This document shows positions 32,710 through 42,088 of a stretch of DNA of 64,000 nucleotides, piece by piece (position 1 is the first letter of the stretch; every line of letters starts with the position of its first letter). This DNA is from Marinobacter halotolerans (GTDB lineage: Bacteria > Pseudomonadota > Gammaproteobacteria > Pseudomonadales > Oleiphilaceae), in contig NZ_VMHP01000001.1 in assembly GCF_008795985.1 (NCBI RefSeq), positions 930,001 to 994,000 of the forward strand, read 5' to 3'. The position numbers and the translations under genes are program-made. The notes below the pieces were generated by a model, which was not told where the DNA came from, did not search any database, and saw nothing but the letters and a program-made list of their open reading frames with translations.

Positions 32710-34116
32710 CTAAGGATCCGAAAAGGCGTTCAGTTCGTGCAGACAGTCCGACAGGAACTGTTCGGGCTCGGCCATGATCGCCTCGTCCGCCACCACCCCG
32801 AACTGCACTTGCCCGGCGTAACTGACCACGCTCACACCCAACCCGATATCCCCGGCCTGGGGCACCCAGAACATCTGCTCGGTTATCCGGCAACCCGCCA
32901 GATAGCGGGTTTCAGGGGTACCGGGCACGTTTGAAACGACGGCGCTGGCCTTGCGGTAGAACAGGTCTGCCAGAGGCTGGCGCCAGCTTTCGGGGACCAT
33001 AGCCGCCGAGCCGGTCAGAGCCCAGGCCAGGCCCGGCTGCCAGCTTTTCTTGAGTCTACGGGTTTCGTGCTTGATTCGGTAAAGGCGCTCCAAAGCGCTT
33101 TCCCCATCCACCGGCAAGGGCACAAACACCGTGCCAAAGTAGTTGCCCAGCGCGTCGGCGCCCGGTTTGATGTCATCCGGCAGACGGCTGCGGATATCCA
33201 CCGGCACTGCCGCATGCAGGACTGCGTCTTCAAGCTGTGCGGGATCGAGAGGGGACGGGGCGGTCTGAAGGTGCCGGCGCACCGCGGCGGCAACGCAACT
33301 GAGCAGCACGTCGTTGATTTTGACGCCGGTCATGGCGGCAATCCGCCGGAACCTGTTCAGCTCCACCGGCGCGGACCAGCGACACTGCCGGCGCCCGAGC
33401 AACGCCCGTTTGAGGCTGGATGGAGTATCTTCCGGCTCGACCAGGAACTGGCTCAACTCGTTAACCAGTTTCGCGCTTTTCCAGGCGGCGGTTTCCAGGG
33501 CGCTGCGGGCCGGCGTGGCCCCGTTACCCGGGATCTGGCCGGAATCCGGAGCGCGGTCTCCATCCGAGGACACCAGTTCGTTCAGCCAGGCACCGGCCGC
33601 CTGCTTCCAGCGCCCCAGATCCCCGCGCTCAGGCGCGCCATAGATAGCCGGCGCCTGTCGCGGCGACGGCGGGCACAACCGCTCGAACACGCCCATCAGG
33701 GACAGGCCGTCGGCATAGCAGTGATGCACTCGCAGTAGCAGCGCTGCGCCGCCTTCGGCATCCGGTACCAACCAGAACTTCCAGAGCGGCCGATAGTCCG
33801 GCAGGGGTTGGTTCAGCCGTGCGGACATCCAGGATTGCAGCGCCGACTCGTTAAAATGGCCGTGCACCACGGTAAGATGGTGGTTCAGGGAAAACACCGG
33901 GTCTTTTTCCCACCACCAGCCGGTGGTGCGGCGGACAGGCATGTACCGGAATCGCTCCCACGCCATCCAATAGACCTTCAGGAACTCCCGAAAACGGGCC
34001 TCGGTGAGCTCTTCAACCCGCAGCATGACGGTGATGGTCATGGGGTTGCCGGGCCGTTCCAGCGCGAGCCATGCCGAATCCACAGGCAACAGGAGGTGCG
34101 ATTCCGTTTGACTCAA
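32710..34116 (-). CDS. Wax ester synthase/diacylglycerol acyltransferase (WS/DGAT), second copy
   Basis: A 468-residue WS/DGAT paralogue with HHCYADG as the catalytic HHxxxDG at 131-137, the conserved PLW before it, and the C-terminal DUF1298 domain (SNVPGTPETRYLAGCRI, FWVPQAGDIGLGVSV). The best start is the TTG at 34116, which places the family opening LLLPVDSAWLALE near residues 8-20 and has GGGGA upstream. An ATG at 34203 would add 29 residues that do not resemble the family. It differs a good deal from the first copy at 7802-9268, so substrate ranges may differ. Confidence 0.86.
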   Translation of the reverse strand: MSQTESHLLLPVDSAWLALERPGNPMTITVMLRVEELTEARFREFLKVYWMAWERFRYMPVRRTTGWWWEKDPVFSLNHHLTVVHGHFNESALQSWMSARLNQPLPDYRPLWKFWLVPDAEGGAALLLRVHHCYADGLSLMGVFERLCPPSPRQAPAIYGAPERGDLGRWKQAAGAWLNELVSSDGDRAPDSGQIPGNGATPARSALETAAWKSAKLVNELSQFLVEPEDTPSSLKRALLGRRQCRWSAPVELNRFRRIAAMTGVKINDVLLSCVAAAVRRHLQTAPSPLDPAQLEDAVLHAAVPVDIRSRLPDDIKPGADALGNYFGTVFVPLPVDGESALERLYRIKHETRRLKKSWQPGLAWALTGSAAMVPESWRQPLADLFYRKASAVVSNVPGTPETRYLAGCRITEQMFWVPQAGDIGLGVSVVSYAGQVQFGVVADEAIMAEPEQFLSDCLHELNAFSDP

Positions 34117-34430
34117 ACCTGTGTATCCCCGGCCAAATGCTGCGAATGAACAATCTGAAGAAAGTGACCCGCCATTGTGCCAGACATGCCCGACGGGCTC
34201 CATATAACCACCGGTTCAAGATTCTGTGCCGGGTTACAAAACGTTACGCGAAAGTAACCTTGCCTTCGTATACTCTGAAAGTAAGCCATTGGCCACGGGA
34301 CAGTTTAAATTCAGTATCTTGTGCCAATACATGGCTATACTTTAAGGGTCAGAGTATTACCAGCGTAGACATACACCAATATAAAAAGTCAGGCGTTGCT
34401 GGCGGCTTTGGAGCCTGGGAGAGAAAGACC
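34117..34430. other. Divergent intergenic region, second WS/DGAT and alpha/beta hydrolase genes
   Basis: About 314 bases without a gene that I can support. It holds an inverted repeat GGTTAC (34232-34237) and GTAACC (34254-34259), a further GTTAC copy between them, and a good -10 element TATACT (34269-34274) on the plus strand with a poor -35 (TTACGC, 19-base spacing). A second TATACT is at 34336-34341. If the start of the WS/DGAT gene is really at 34203, part of this region is coding. Confidence 0.5.
34232..34259. promoter_or_regulatory. Possible operator GGTTAC-N16-GTAACC
   Basis: Perfect six-base inverted arms overlapping the likely -35 region of the alpha/beta hydrolase promoter, whose -10 is ten bases further on. 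A repressor or activator site is possible; no cognate regulator gene is nearby. Confidence 0.3.
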
Positions 34431-35354
34431 ATGAAATCGAGTCACGTTCGAAAACTGATCAAGCCCATCGAAAGCGCCTATTCGGAAATGTTCTCGGGCC
34501 GGGTCTATCGCGTGGGCACTGGCGCCGTATCGGTTCGCAACCACAGTGGCGATGCCGAGCAGACGGTCATTGGTGTACATGGCTTTCTGGAGAACCACTG
34601 CTATTTCACCCAGGCCTATGACGCCCCCACAACCGAACTGATTCTGCTCACCTGCAGCAATTACCATATTCCGGTGAACGGTGTGACCCCGGAATCCCCG
34701 GACTGGGAAGTACCGATCAAACACCTCGAAGGCACGATCGAATACGACGCCTGCATTCTTAACCAGGCCATGGCCAACCTGCCGAGCACCGACAATATCC
34801 GCATCCACGGTCATTCCCGTGGTGGCGCGGTGATTCTGGAGGCGGCAAGACAGTGGCCGGATCTTTATGAGAACGTCGAGGTCGTGCTGGAAGCGCCGAT
34901 TCTGCCCCAGGGCAAGCTTTCCGCGCTGGTTACGGCGGTGCTGGAACCGGTCAGCCACGGCATGTGGCCCTGGCTGATCCGGCTGATCAACAGCGCGCCC
35001 TCCTCGGCCTATGGCCAGACGTTTTTCGGCAAGATGAATCCCCGGAAAAAGCAGCTGTTGTCCAAGCTTTTCTCCGCCACCCAGGATCACCTGACCATTG
35101 TCCGGAACATCGAGAACCTGATGGCCTGGATGCATCGGGCGGACGCCACGGCCTACGAGAACATCCGCTATGGCACCTTCCTGATTCCCGCTGTGGACCG
35201 CATTCTGGACCGCGACGCCATGCTCAGAAGTGCGCGCCAGAGCCCCACCACCATGCGGATCGTGGAGACCGAAGCGCCCAGCCACTTCATTACCTTGGAC
35301 AGCAAGGAATGGATCCCCGGCTTTGAGACCCTGCCCATGGCCGCGCAGAATTAA
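34431..35354 (+). CDS. Alpha/beta hydrolase-fold protein of unknown substrate
   Basis: A 307-residue protein. The nucleophile elbow is GHSRGG at 127-132 (Ser129), the oxyanion region is VHGFLENHCYF near 49-59, and a C-terminal histidine in APSHFITLD near 288 would complete the triad. No signal peptide. The ATG at 34431 follows GAGAGAAAG; the frame runs open upstream but the extension looks non-coding. An esterase, lipase or thioesterase role is likely from the fold, and the neighbouring WS/DGAT suggests lipids, but the substrate is unknown. Confidence 0.75.
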   Translation: MKSSHVRKLIKPIESAYSEMFSGRVYRVGTGAVSVRNHSGDAEQTVIGVHGFLENHCYFTQAYDAPTTELILLTCSNYHIPVNGVTPESPDWEVPIKHLEGTIEYDACILNQAMANLPSTDNIRIHGHSRGGAVILEAARQWPDLYENVEVVLEAPILPQGKLSALVTAVLEPVSHGMWPWLIRLINSAPSSAYGQTFFGKMNPRKKQLLSKLFSATQDHLTIVRNIENLMAWMHRADATAYENIRYGTFLIPAVDRILDRDAMLRSARQSPTTMRIVETEAPSHFITLDSKEWIPGFETLPMAAQN

Positions 35355-35448
35355 GCACCAACCTGCTCCGGAACGGCTGCAATAGGCGTCCGGCTTCGCT
35401 AAACTGGCGTGCCCGTTAAGTGCCGTTTCAGTGGAGCCCTGTTCCTTC

Positions 35449-36207
35449 ATGTATCGTGATCGCCTCGTCAATACGCCCGTCACGACATCCAGTGCCCGAC
35501 GCCTGCAGCAGGTGCTGCTGGCCTATCACGATTTCCGGCAGCTCAGATCCAGCCATCAATACCTGACCGCCACCTACACCCTTGCCAGCTGGCAGGCTGA
35601 ACGGCTGAAAAACACCCATCGCGACCTCTACGCCCACCCGGGCTATCACACCGGTCTGGAATTCCTGCTGACGGACCTTTACGCACCGGTCAGCATGACC
35701 CGGCGGGATGACAACATAGACCGGGTATTCCCGAAAATGGTGAAGTGGCTGCCGGACCGGCAACTGGACACCTTTGCCGGGCTGATGGAGCTGAACCTGC
35801 TGACCCAGCGGCTGGACCTGGATCTGATAGAGGTGCTCACTACCCGCCACGGGCTGACACATGATCTGAGCGGGCTGGATGAAGCCATCTATTGCCAAGC
35901 CCTGAGAGCCAGCGACCGGACCGGCGAAAGGTCCCGACAGATTGCTCTGGTGGCCGAAGTGGGGCGCCAGCTGGACCGCTACGTGCGCAACCGCACCCTG
36001 GGCTGGTTACTGGCCATGAGCCGGGGCCCGGCGGAAATGGCAGACCTGACGGACCTGCACAGCTTTTTGCACCGGGGATACACGGCATTCAGGCAGATGG
36101 ACAATGTGGAAGCGCTGATTGACCGGCTGGTAGCCCGTGAGAGCCGGGTTCTGGACAATATCCTGAACCAGAGCCCCCGGCCTTTTCACCTGCCGGACGA
36201 GCTATAA
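35449..36207 (+). CDS. FFLEELY-motif-like conserved protein of unknown function
   Basis: A 252-residue, mostly helical protein without signal or membrane span. The segment GLEFLLTDLYAPVSMTRRD near 65-83 resembles the motif after which the FFLEELY family is named; here the motif reads FLLTDLY. That family is found next to ubiE-tat loci in related bacteria, as here. The role is unknown. ATG at 35449; the GTG at 35431 is a second choice. It ends seven bases from the convergent PHA-system gene. Confidence 0.65.
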   Translation: MYRDRLVNTPVTTSSARRLQQVLLAYHDFRQLRSSHQYLTATYTLASWQAERLKNTHRDLYAHPGYHTGLEFLLTDLYAPVSMTRRDDNIDRVFPKMVKWLPDRQLDTFAGLMELNLLTQRLDLDLIEVLTTRHGLTHDLSGLDEAIYCQALRASDRTGERSRQIALVAEVGRQLDRYVRNRTLGWLLAMSRGPAEMADLTDLHSFLHRGYTAFRQMDNVEALIDRLVARESRVLDNILNQSPRPFHLPDEL

Positions 36208-36214
36208 ACCCGCC

Positions 36215-36493
36215 TCAGCCGCCGGTGATCTGGTCAAGCTGGGTGTGGATTTCCTGTTCAATACGGGGTTTGAACGCCCTCAGCATCAGGCCGAGCTCCA
36301 GGTGAACGTGCAGTTCCTGTTCGTAAATCTCCAGCTTGCCTTTAACGCCACTGCGCTTGAACCGTAGCCGGTCACCTTCCCACTCGTAATTCACATCGAA
36401 TTGCCGGGACAGATCCTTGGCCAGTATCTCTGCCGCTTCGCGGGCGTGGGCCTTGTCGAGGGAGTGGGCACGATGGATGTCGATAGTGGACAT
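36215..36493 (-). CDS. Polyhydroxyalkanoic acid system family protein
   Basis: A 92-residue protein of the PHA granule-associated family (PF09650 type). It starts MSTIDIHRAHSLDKAHAREA, then has the conserved pattern LSRQFDVNYEWEGDRLRFKRSGVKG in the middle and an amphipathic C-terminus. The exact role is unknown; relatives lie near PHA or ubi genes in Pseudomonas. No PHA synthase or phasin is in the window. Start at 36493 chosen over an upstream in-frame Met because the family begins here. Divergent from ubiE. Confidence 0.78.
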   Translation of the reverse strand: MSTIDIHRAHSLDKAHAREAAEILAKDLSRQFDVNYEWEGDRLRFKRSGVKGKLEIYEQELHVHLELGLMLRAFKPRIEQEIHTQLDQITGG

Positions 36494-36572
36494 TAAGCAG
36501 GTTTCTCCGGGCATTGAACGGGAAATACAGTGTAAGGTGCCAATAAACTTGTCGCCACCCCCGTGGCTACCC

Positions 36573-36600
36573 TTGTAGACAATCCGGCAGGCGTTAGAAT
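36573..36600 (+). promoter_or_regulatory. Probable promoter of the ubiE operon
   Basis: TTGTAG (36573-36578), 16 bases, TAGAAT (36595-36600). The expected start is near 36607, 23 bases before the ubiE ATG. Confidence 0.5.
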
Positions 36601-36629
36601 ACGGATTCAGATTCAGACAGGACCCAGCC

Positions 36630-37382
36630 ATGAGCGAACAGAACGACCTGACCCACTTCGGCTTCCGCGACGTACCCAAAAGCCAGAAAGCCAGCCAGGT
36701 GGCCGACGTTTTTCACTCGGTGGCCGGCAAGTACGACCTGATGAACGATCTGATGTCCATGGGCATCCATCGCCTGTGGAAGCGCTTCACCATCGAGCTT
36801 TCCGGTGTGCGCAAGGGTCACCAGGTGCTGGACATCGCCGGCGGTACCGGCGATCTCACCATGAAGTTTTCCGATCTGGTGGGTCCCGAAGGCAAAGTGG
36901 TGCTGGCCGACATTAACGCCTCCATGCTCGAAGTCGGTCGTAGCCGGCTGGTGGATCGTGGCTATGCGGGCAATATCGAATATGTGCAGGCGGATGCGGA
37001 ACACCTGCCCTTTCCCGACAACAGCTTCAATGCCGTCAGCATCGCCTTCGGACTGCGCAACGTCACCGACAAGGATCAGGCCCTGCGGGACATGACGCGG
37101 GTACTCAAGCCCGGCGGCAAACTGATGGTGCTGGAATTCTCCAAGCCCACCAATCCGCTGCTGAGCAAAGCCTATGATGCCTATTCGTTCAGCGCTCTGC
37201 CATTGATGGGCCAGCTGATTGCCGGCGATTCCAGCAGCTACAAGTACCTGGCGGAATCCATTCGCATGCACCCGGACCAGGACACGCTCAAGGGCATGAT
37301 GGAAACCGCCGGTCTGGTGAACTGCAAATACTTCAACATGACCGGCGGCGTGGTCGCCCTGCACGTGGGAATCAAGCCCTGA
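36630..37382 (+). CDS. ubiE: Ubiquinone/menaquinone C-methyltransferase UbiE
   Basis: SAM-dependent C-methylation of the benzoquinol ring in ubiquinone synthesis. The 250-residue protein has SAM motif [13 protein letters not shown] near 70-81 and the UbiE signatures [24 protein letters not shown] (about 29-52) and [17 protein letters not shown] text near 140-153. First gene of ubiE-ubiJ-ubiB-hisI-hisE-tatABC-rsmE, an order that I also know from Pseudomonas. The stop overlaps the ubiJ start by one base. Confidence 0.97.
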   Translation: MSEQNDLTHFGFRDVPKSQKASQVADVFHSVAGKYDLMNDLMSMGIHRLWKRFTIELSGVRKGHQVLDIAGGTGDLTMKFSDLVGPEGKVVLADINASMLEVGRSRLVDRGYAGNIEYVQADAEHLPFPDNSFNAVSIAFGLRNVTDKDQALRDMTRVLKPGGKLMVLEFSKPTNPLLSKAYDAYSFSALPLMGQLIAGDSSSYKYLAESIRMHPDQDTLKGMMETAGLVNCKYFNMTGGVVALHVGIKP

Positions 37383-38023
37383 TGTTTCCCGGGCCAACGT
37401 TCATGTCTGCCGTAACCGCCGTGATCGAACGGGGCCTCAATCGTGCCCTGGAACTGGATCCGGCGGGCAGGCAGGCCCTGATGAAGGCCCTGACGGGCCC
37501 GGTGCAATTTACAGTGGACGCGCCCCTGACGATGACCCTGTCCCTGGTGCCTGCCGACAATCGCATTCAGGTTGCCGGCCAGCCACAGGAAACACCGGCG
37601 CTGGAGCTCAAGGGCCGGCCCATGGCTTTCGCCGCCCTGGCCACCGGGGACAACCAGGTGTTCAGTGAAGGCCGCATCAATGTGACTGGCGATATGGCGC
37701 TGGCGCACCAGTTCCAGCGCGCCATTGACCAGTTGGATCCGGACTGGGAAGCGGCCATGGCAGACTACATCGGGGATGTGCCCGCTCACTTTCTGGGCCA
37801 GCGATTGCGCGGCGCCGTGAAATGGAGCCGACAGGCCTTTCAGTCCCTCAATGCCAACGTGGAGGAATACATCCACGAGGAAAGCCGGAGCCTGCCTGGC
37901 CGCCGGGAGCTGGAAGCCACGTTCGAGGACATTGATCAGCTGAGCCTCCGTGTTGAACGCCTGGACGCCCGCATCCGACAGATTGAGCCCGCTACCGACA
38001 AATCCGGACCGGAGTCATCGTGA
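37382..38023 (+). CDS. ubiJ: Ubiquinone biosynthesis accessory factor UbiJ
   Basis: SCP2-domain protein that helps hold the soluble Ubi enzyme complex and its lipid intermediates. 213 residues: an SCP2-like domain at about 15-130 and a C-terminal helix/coiled coil with [22 protein letters not shown]. The ATG at 37382 overlaps the ubiE stop (TGATG); ATG at 37403 is an alternative. Translationally linked to both ubiE and ubiB. Confidence 0.88.
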   Translation: MFPGPTFMSAVTAVIERGLNRALELDPAGRQALMKALTGPVQFTVDAPLTMTLSLVPADNRIQVAGQPQETPALELKGRPMAFAALATGDNQVFSEGRINVTGDMALAHQFQRAIDQLDPDWEAAMADYIGDVPAHFLGQRLRGAVKWSRQAFQSLNANVEEYIHEESRSLPGRRELEATFEDIDQLSLRVERLDARIRQIEPATDKSGPESS

Positions 38024-39669
38024 CCCGACTACAACGCATTATCCGCATCGCCTGGGTATTCTGCCGCTACCGGCTGGACACCTTTCTGCCGCTGAACGAA
38101 CTGCCGGTGCCGTTGAAGATTCTGTTCATCCTGGCCCCCTGGCACCTGTTCCCGAAACCGAAAACCGACCGGGGCGACCAGCTGCGGGTGGCACTGGAAG
38201 AACTAGGGCCGGTATTCGTCAAATTCGGTCAGATTCTGTCTACCCGCCGTGACCTGCTGCCAGACGACATGGCCGAGTCCCTGACACAACTGCAGGACCG
38301 GGTACCGCCTTTTCCCGGGGCTACCGCCCAGGCCATCATCGAGCGCCAGCTTGGCGCAAGCGTAGGCGACCTGTTCCGGGCCTTCTCCCGCGAGCCCATG
38401 GCATCGGCGTCCGTCGCCCAGGTGCATGCCGCCACCCTGCTTGATGGCCGCGATGTGGTGGTCAAGGTCATCCGCCCGGGTATCGAACGGGTCATCAATC
38501 AGGACCTGTCCCTGATGTACCTGATGGCCGCCCTGCTGGAACGTTACTGGTCCGAAGGCCCACGACTGCACCCCGTTGAAGTGGTCGCCGACTACGACGC
38601 CACCATTCACGACGAGCTGGACCTGAAACGGGAAGCGGCCAATGCCAGCCAGCTGCGGCGCAACTTTGAAAACTCCTCGCTGATCTATATTCCCTATATA
38701 GACTGGGACTACACCCGCAAGTCAGTGCTGGTGATGGAGCGCATACAGGGCATTCCCATCGCCGATGTGGCCGCCCTTCGGGACGCCGGGGTTAACCTGA
38801 AAGTACTGGCAGAAAAAGGCGTGGAGATTTTCTTCACCCAGGTGTTCCGAGACAGCTTCTTCCACGCGGACATGCACCCGGGCAATATTTTTGTAGACGC
38901 GACCAACCCTGCCGACCCGAAGTACATCGCCATTGATTTCGGGATTGTCGGCACCCTGGCACCGGACGACCAGAGCTACCTGGCCCGCAACCTGCTGGCG
39001 TTTTTCCGCAGGGATTACCGCCAGGTGGCAGAGCTCCACATCCAGTCCGGCTGGGTGCCGCCGGATACCCGGGTCAATGAATTCGAGGCCGCCATCCGCA
39101 CCGTGTGCGAGCCGATTTTCGAGAAGCCGCTGAAAGACATCTCTTTCGGCCATTTCCTGCTGGGTCTGTTCCAGACCGCCCGGCGCTTCAATATGGAAGT
39201 CCAGCCCCAGCTGGTGCTGCTGCAAAAAACCCTGTTGAACGTCGAAGGCCTGGGCCGCCAGCTGTATCCGGACCTGGACCTCTGGAGCACTGCCCAGCCT
39301 TTCCTGGAAAACTGGATGCGCGGGCGCGTTGGCCCGGCAGGCCTGCTAAAATCCCTGAAATCCCATTTACCGGACTGGATAGAACAGTCACCGGAAATGC
39401 CGCAGCTAGTGCACGATGCCCTGCTTCAACTGCGTCATTCAGGCCCCAGCGACAGTGCCAGCCGCCAGGCCATCGAGTTGTTGCGGGAAAGCCGCAAGCG
39501 AGCGGACCGGCGATGGCGGCGCAGCATTGCGGCACTGGCTTTGGTGGGCGTGGCCTGGCTGAGCATTGATCATGATCTGGCCAGCCTGGCGCAGTCCGTG
39601 CCTGCACACGGCTGGGTACTACTGGCAGGCGCCGCCTGGCTGGTTGCCGGCATCGGACGAAAACATTAA
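38020..39669 (+). CDS. ubiB: UbiB, atypical kinase/ATPase needed for ubiquinone synthesis
   Basis: Member of the ABC1/ADCK/UbiB family, 549 residues. The family KxGQ motif appears as [15 protein letters not shown] near 67-81; HADMHPGN near 286-293 and AIDFGIVG near 306-313 are the kinase-like catalytic and metal motifs. Two membrane spans at the C-terminus (about 505-545) anchor it. GTG start at 38020 overlaps the ubiJ stop by four bases. It is thought to help extract ubiquinone precursors from the membrane. Confidence 0.95.
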   Translation: MTRLQRIIRIAWVFCRYRLDTFLPLNELPVPLKILFILAPWHLFPKPKTDRGDQLRVALEELGPVFVKFGQILSTRRDLLPDDMAESLTQLQDRVPPFPGATAQAIIERQLGASVGDLFRAFSREPMASASVAQVHAATLLDGRDVVVKVIRPGIERVINQDLSLMYLMAALLERYWSEGPRLHPVEVVADYDATIHDELDLKREAANASQLRRNFENSSLIYIPYIDWDYTRKSVLVMERIQGIPIADVAALRDAGVNLKVLAEKGVEIFFTQVFRDSFFHADMHPGNIFVDATNPADPKYIAIDFGIVGTLAPDDQSYLARNLLAFFRRDYRQVAELHIQSGWVPPDTRVNEFEAAIRTVCEPIFEKPLKDISFGHFLLGLFQTARRFNMEVQPQLVLLQKTLLNVEGLGRQLYPDLDLWSTAQPFLENWMRGRVGPAGLLKSLKSHLPDWIEQSPEMPQLVHDALLQLRHSGPSDSASRQAIELLRESRKRADRRWRRSIAALALVGVAWLSIDHDLASLAQSVPAHGWVLLAGAAWLVAGIGRKH

Positions 39670-40142
39670 TGGACGTCACGGAAATGCAAAATACCAACGC
39701 TACAGTCCCACTTCCGGACTGGATCAACGACATTCGCTGGAACGAAGACGGTCTGGTGCCGGCCATTGCCCAGGACGCCGACTCCGGCGATATTCTGATG
39801 ATGGCCTGGATGAACGCCCGCTCCCTGCAGTTAACCGCGGAAGAAGGCCAGGCCGTTTACTGGTCCCGCTCCCGGGGCAAACTCTGGCGCAAGGGGGAAA
39901 CCTCCGGCCACCAGCAGACCGTGTCCGAGATCCGGCTGGATTGCGACGAAGACGTCATTCTGCTCAAAGTTGAACAGAAAGGCGGCATGGCCTGTCATAC
40001 CGGCCGACGCAGCTGCTTCTACCGGAAGCTGGAAAACGGCCAGTGGCAGAGCGTCGACCCGGTCCTCAAAGACCCGGATGAGATTTACGGCCAGAAACAC
40101 AGCCAGTCAGGCGAAACATCAGGTGGTACAAAAGATGAGTGA
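39669..40142 (+). CDS. hisI: Phosphoribosyl-AMP cyclohydrolase
   Basis: Third step of histidine synthesis: opens the adenine ring of phosphoribosyl-AMP. The 157-residue protein has the family metal-binding stretches [14 protein letters not shown] near 59-72 and [27 protein letters not shown] (zinc cysteines) near 92-118. It starts on the last base of the ubiB stop codon. Separate from hisE, as in Pseudomonas, rather than fused as in E. coli. Confidence 0.95.
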   Translation: MDVTEMQNTNATVPLPDWINDIRWNEDGLVPAIAQDADSGDILMMAWMNARSLQLTAEEGQAVYWSRSRGKLWRKGETSGHQQTVSEIRLDCDEDVILLKVEQKGGMACHTGRRSCFYRKLENGQWQSVDPVLKDPDEIYGQKHSQSGETSGGTKDE

Positions 40143-40467
40143 GGTTCTTCAGCAGTTGGCCCGGGTACTGGAAGCGCGGAAGGAAGCGGATCCGGAAACC
40201 TCCTACGTCGCCAGCCTGCATCAGAAAGGTCTGAACAAGATTCTGGAAAAAGTGGGCGAGGAATGCACGGAAACCGTGCTGGCCGCCAAGGATGCTGAGC
40301 ACTCCGGGGAAACCCGGGCGCTGATCAGTGAGACTGCGGATCTGTGGTTTCACACCCTGGTGATGCTGTCCCGCCTGGGCCTGGGACCGGACGACGTCCT
40401 GGAGGAACTGGCAAGTCGTTTCGACCTGTCCGGACTGGAAGAAAAAGCGTCACGGACCCGGCAATAA
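40135..40467 (+). CDS. hisE: Phosphoribosyl-ATP diphosphatase
   Basis: Second step of histidine synthesis: hydrolyses phosphoribosyl-ATP to the AMP form. 110 residues, all-alpha MazG-like fold, with [14 protein letters not shown] near 37-50 carrying the metal-binding Glu residues and [11 protein letters not shown] near 66-76. The ATG at 40135 overlaps the end of hisI by eight bases; longer in-frame starts inside hisI are not supported. Confidence 0.95.
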   Translation: MSEVLQQLARVLEARKEADPETSYVASLHQKGLNKILEKVGEECTETVLAAKDAEHSGETRALISETADLWFHTLVMLSRLGLGPDDVLEELASRFDLSGLEEKASRTRQ

Positions 40468-40548
40468 GATAGCGGGAACCAGTTTCCGGATTGGGCCCAA
40501 ACTGTCGTACAATCAACCTAATCTAAATACAAGCATGAGGATCCCCAC

Positions 40549-40800
40549 ATGGGTATCAGTATCTGGCAGCTTCTGATTGTTCTTGGCATTGTCATCCTTC
40601 TGTTCGGAACCAAAAAGCTTCGTAACATCGGTGGCGATCTTGGCGGTGCTATTCGCGGATTCAAGAAATCCATGAATGAGGATGACGACAAGAAAAAGGA
40701 CGCCGACTCGGAATCCGAAGGTCTCGAAAGCAAAACTGACGAGCAGACCCAGCAGGCGTCAAAGGCCGAAGAAACCCCACGGGACAAGTCCCACAGCTGA
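40549..40800 (+). CDS. tatA: Twin-arginine translocase subunit TatA
   Basis: Pore-forming subunit of the Tat system that exports folded proteins. 83 residues: an N-terminal membrane helix ([18 protein letters not shown]), the [22 protein letters not shown] amphipathic hinge, and an acidic, polar tail. An AGGAT-like site precedes the ATG. Followed by tatB after ten bases. Confidence 0.96.
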   Translation: MGISIWQLLIVLGIVILLFGTKKLRNIGGDLGGAIRGFKKSMNEDDDKKKDADSESEGLESKTDEQTQQASKAEETPRDKSHS

Positions 40801-40810
40801 GACGGGCTGA

Positions 40811-41287
40811 ATGTTTGATATTGGCTTTGTCGAACTGCTGATCTGCGGTGTTATTGCACTAATTGTGCTGGGCCCGGAACGCCTGCCCACGGCGGCCCGT
40901 GCGGCTGGCCGCTGGGTAGCTGGCGCACGGCGCATGGTCGGCCAGTTTTCCTCAGAGCTCGACCGCCAACTCAAGGCGGACGAGCTGCGGGAAGAACTGC
41001 GCAAGGCCGGTGACGTTGGCCTGGAAGACGTGCAGAAATCCGTGCGCGGCGCCCTGGACGAAGCCAAGAAGTACGAGCACATGGTCAGATCGAACGATAC
41101 CACCCGGCCGCCCCAACGCTCCAAGCCTGAAGCACCCGCAACCCCGCCTGCTGCGGAAGCAGAGCAGCTTGAACCGGACGAAGATCCGACCTCGGCAAAC
41201 AATTCCGGCCATTCGGCGCTGGACGCGCCCGAAGAACCACCTGAAACAACAAACCGCAAGCCGGATGAACGGGACGATCGCTCATGA
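40811..41287 (+). CDS. tatB: Twin-arginine translocase subunit TatB
   Basis: Receptor-complex subunit of the Tat system, 158 residues. The N-terminal helix and hinge read MFDIGFVELLICGVIALIVL then GPERLP, followed by an amphipathic helix and a long Pro/Glu-rich tail of about 70 residues. The stop overlaps the tatC start by four bases. Confidence 0.95.
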   Translation: MFDIGFVELLICGVIALIVLGPERLPTAARAAGRWVAGARRMVGQFSSELDRQLKADELREELRKAGDVGLEDVQKSVRGALDEAKKYEHMVRSNDTTRPPQRSKPEAPATPPAAEAEQLEPDEDPTSANNSGHSALDAPEEPPETTNRKPDERDDRS

Positions 41288-42075
41288 CCCGGCAGGACGA
41301 CAACAAGAGCCAGGCTTCCAACAGCCAGATTCATCAGGAAATGCCGCTGATCGAGCACCTGCTGGAGCTGCGCAACCGGCTGCTGAAAATGGTACTGGCG
41401 GTACTGATCTGCTTTGCCGCGATCTATCCCTTTGCCAACGAGCTCTATCTGTGGATATCCGAACCGCTTCGGGCGCTGCTGCCGGTGGGCCAGACCATGA
41501 TTGCCACGGACGTCACGGCGCCGTTTTTTGCGCCACTGAAGCTGGCACTGGTGCTGGCGGTCTTCGTGGCCATCCCCATCATCCTTTATCAGCTGTGGAG
41601 CTTTATTGCCCCCGGCCTTTATGCCCATGAGAAACGCCTGGCGTTTCCCCTGCTGTTCACGTCCATCATCCTGTTCTATCTGGGCGCGGCCTTTGCCTAC
41701 TTCGTGGTGTTTCCGCTGGTGTTCGGTTTTTTCACCGCCATCGGCCCGGAAGGCATCGTCGAGCTGCCGGACATCACCAGTTACCTGAACTTTGTGCTGA
41801 AAATGTTCTTTGCCTTCGGTGTGGCCTTCGAAATCCCCATCGCCACCATACTGCTGATTCTGACCGGGGCGACAACCCCCAAAGATCTGGCGGAAAAACG
41901 CCCCTACATCGTAGTGGGCTGTTTTGTCGTCGGCATGCTGCTGACCCCACCGGACATCATTTCACAAACCTTGCTTGCGCTGCCCATGTGGCTGCTTTTC
42001 GAGATGGGCATTCTGTTTGGCCGTCTCGCCCAGCGCGAAAGAGCGCAGACCGAAGAAGAAACTTCCCAATCCTGA
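41284..42075 (+). CDS. tatC: Twin-arginine translocase subunit TatC
   Basis: Signal-peptide receptor of the Tat system, 263 residues, six membrane spans. The N-terminal signature MPLIEHLLELRNRLLK is at about 19-34, and the F-E motif in FALGVAFEIP-type text (here FAFGVAFEIPI) is near 180. tatC completes tatABC and precedes rsmE by 13 bases. Confidence 0.96.
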   Translation: MTRQDDNKSQASNSQIHQEMPLIEHLLELRNRLLKMVLAVLICFAAIYPFANELYLWISEPLRALLPVGQTMIATDVTAPFFAPLKLALVLAVFVAIPIILYQLWSFIAPGLYAHEKRLAFPLLFTSIILFYLGAAFAYFVVFPLVFGFFTAIGPEGIVELPDITSYLNFVLKMFFAFGVAFEIPIATILLILTGATTPKDLAEKRPYIVVGCFVVGMLLTPPDIISQTLLALPMWLLFEMGILFGRLAQRERAQTEEETSQS

Positions 42076-42088
42076 GATCACTCCAGCC

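Noticed and set aside
34117..34203. ATG at 34203 as start of the second WS/DGAT
   Set aside because: The added 29 residues have no likeness to the family, which begins near the DSAW motif; TTG at 34116 fits better, although not proven.
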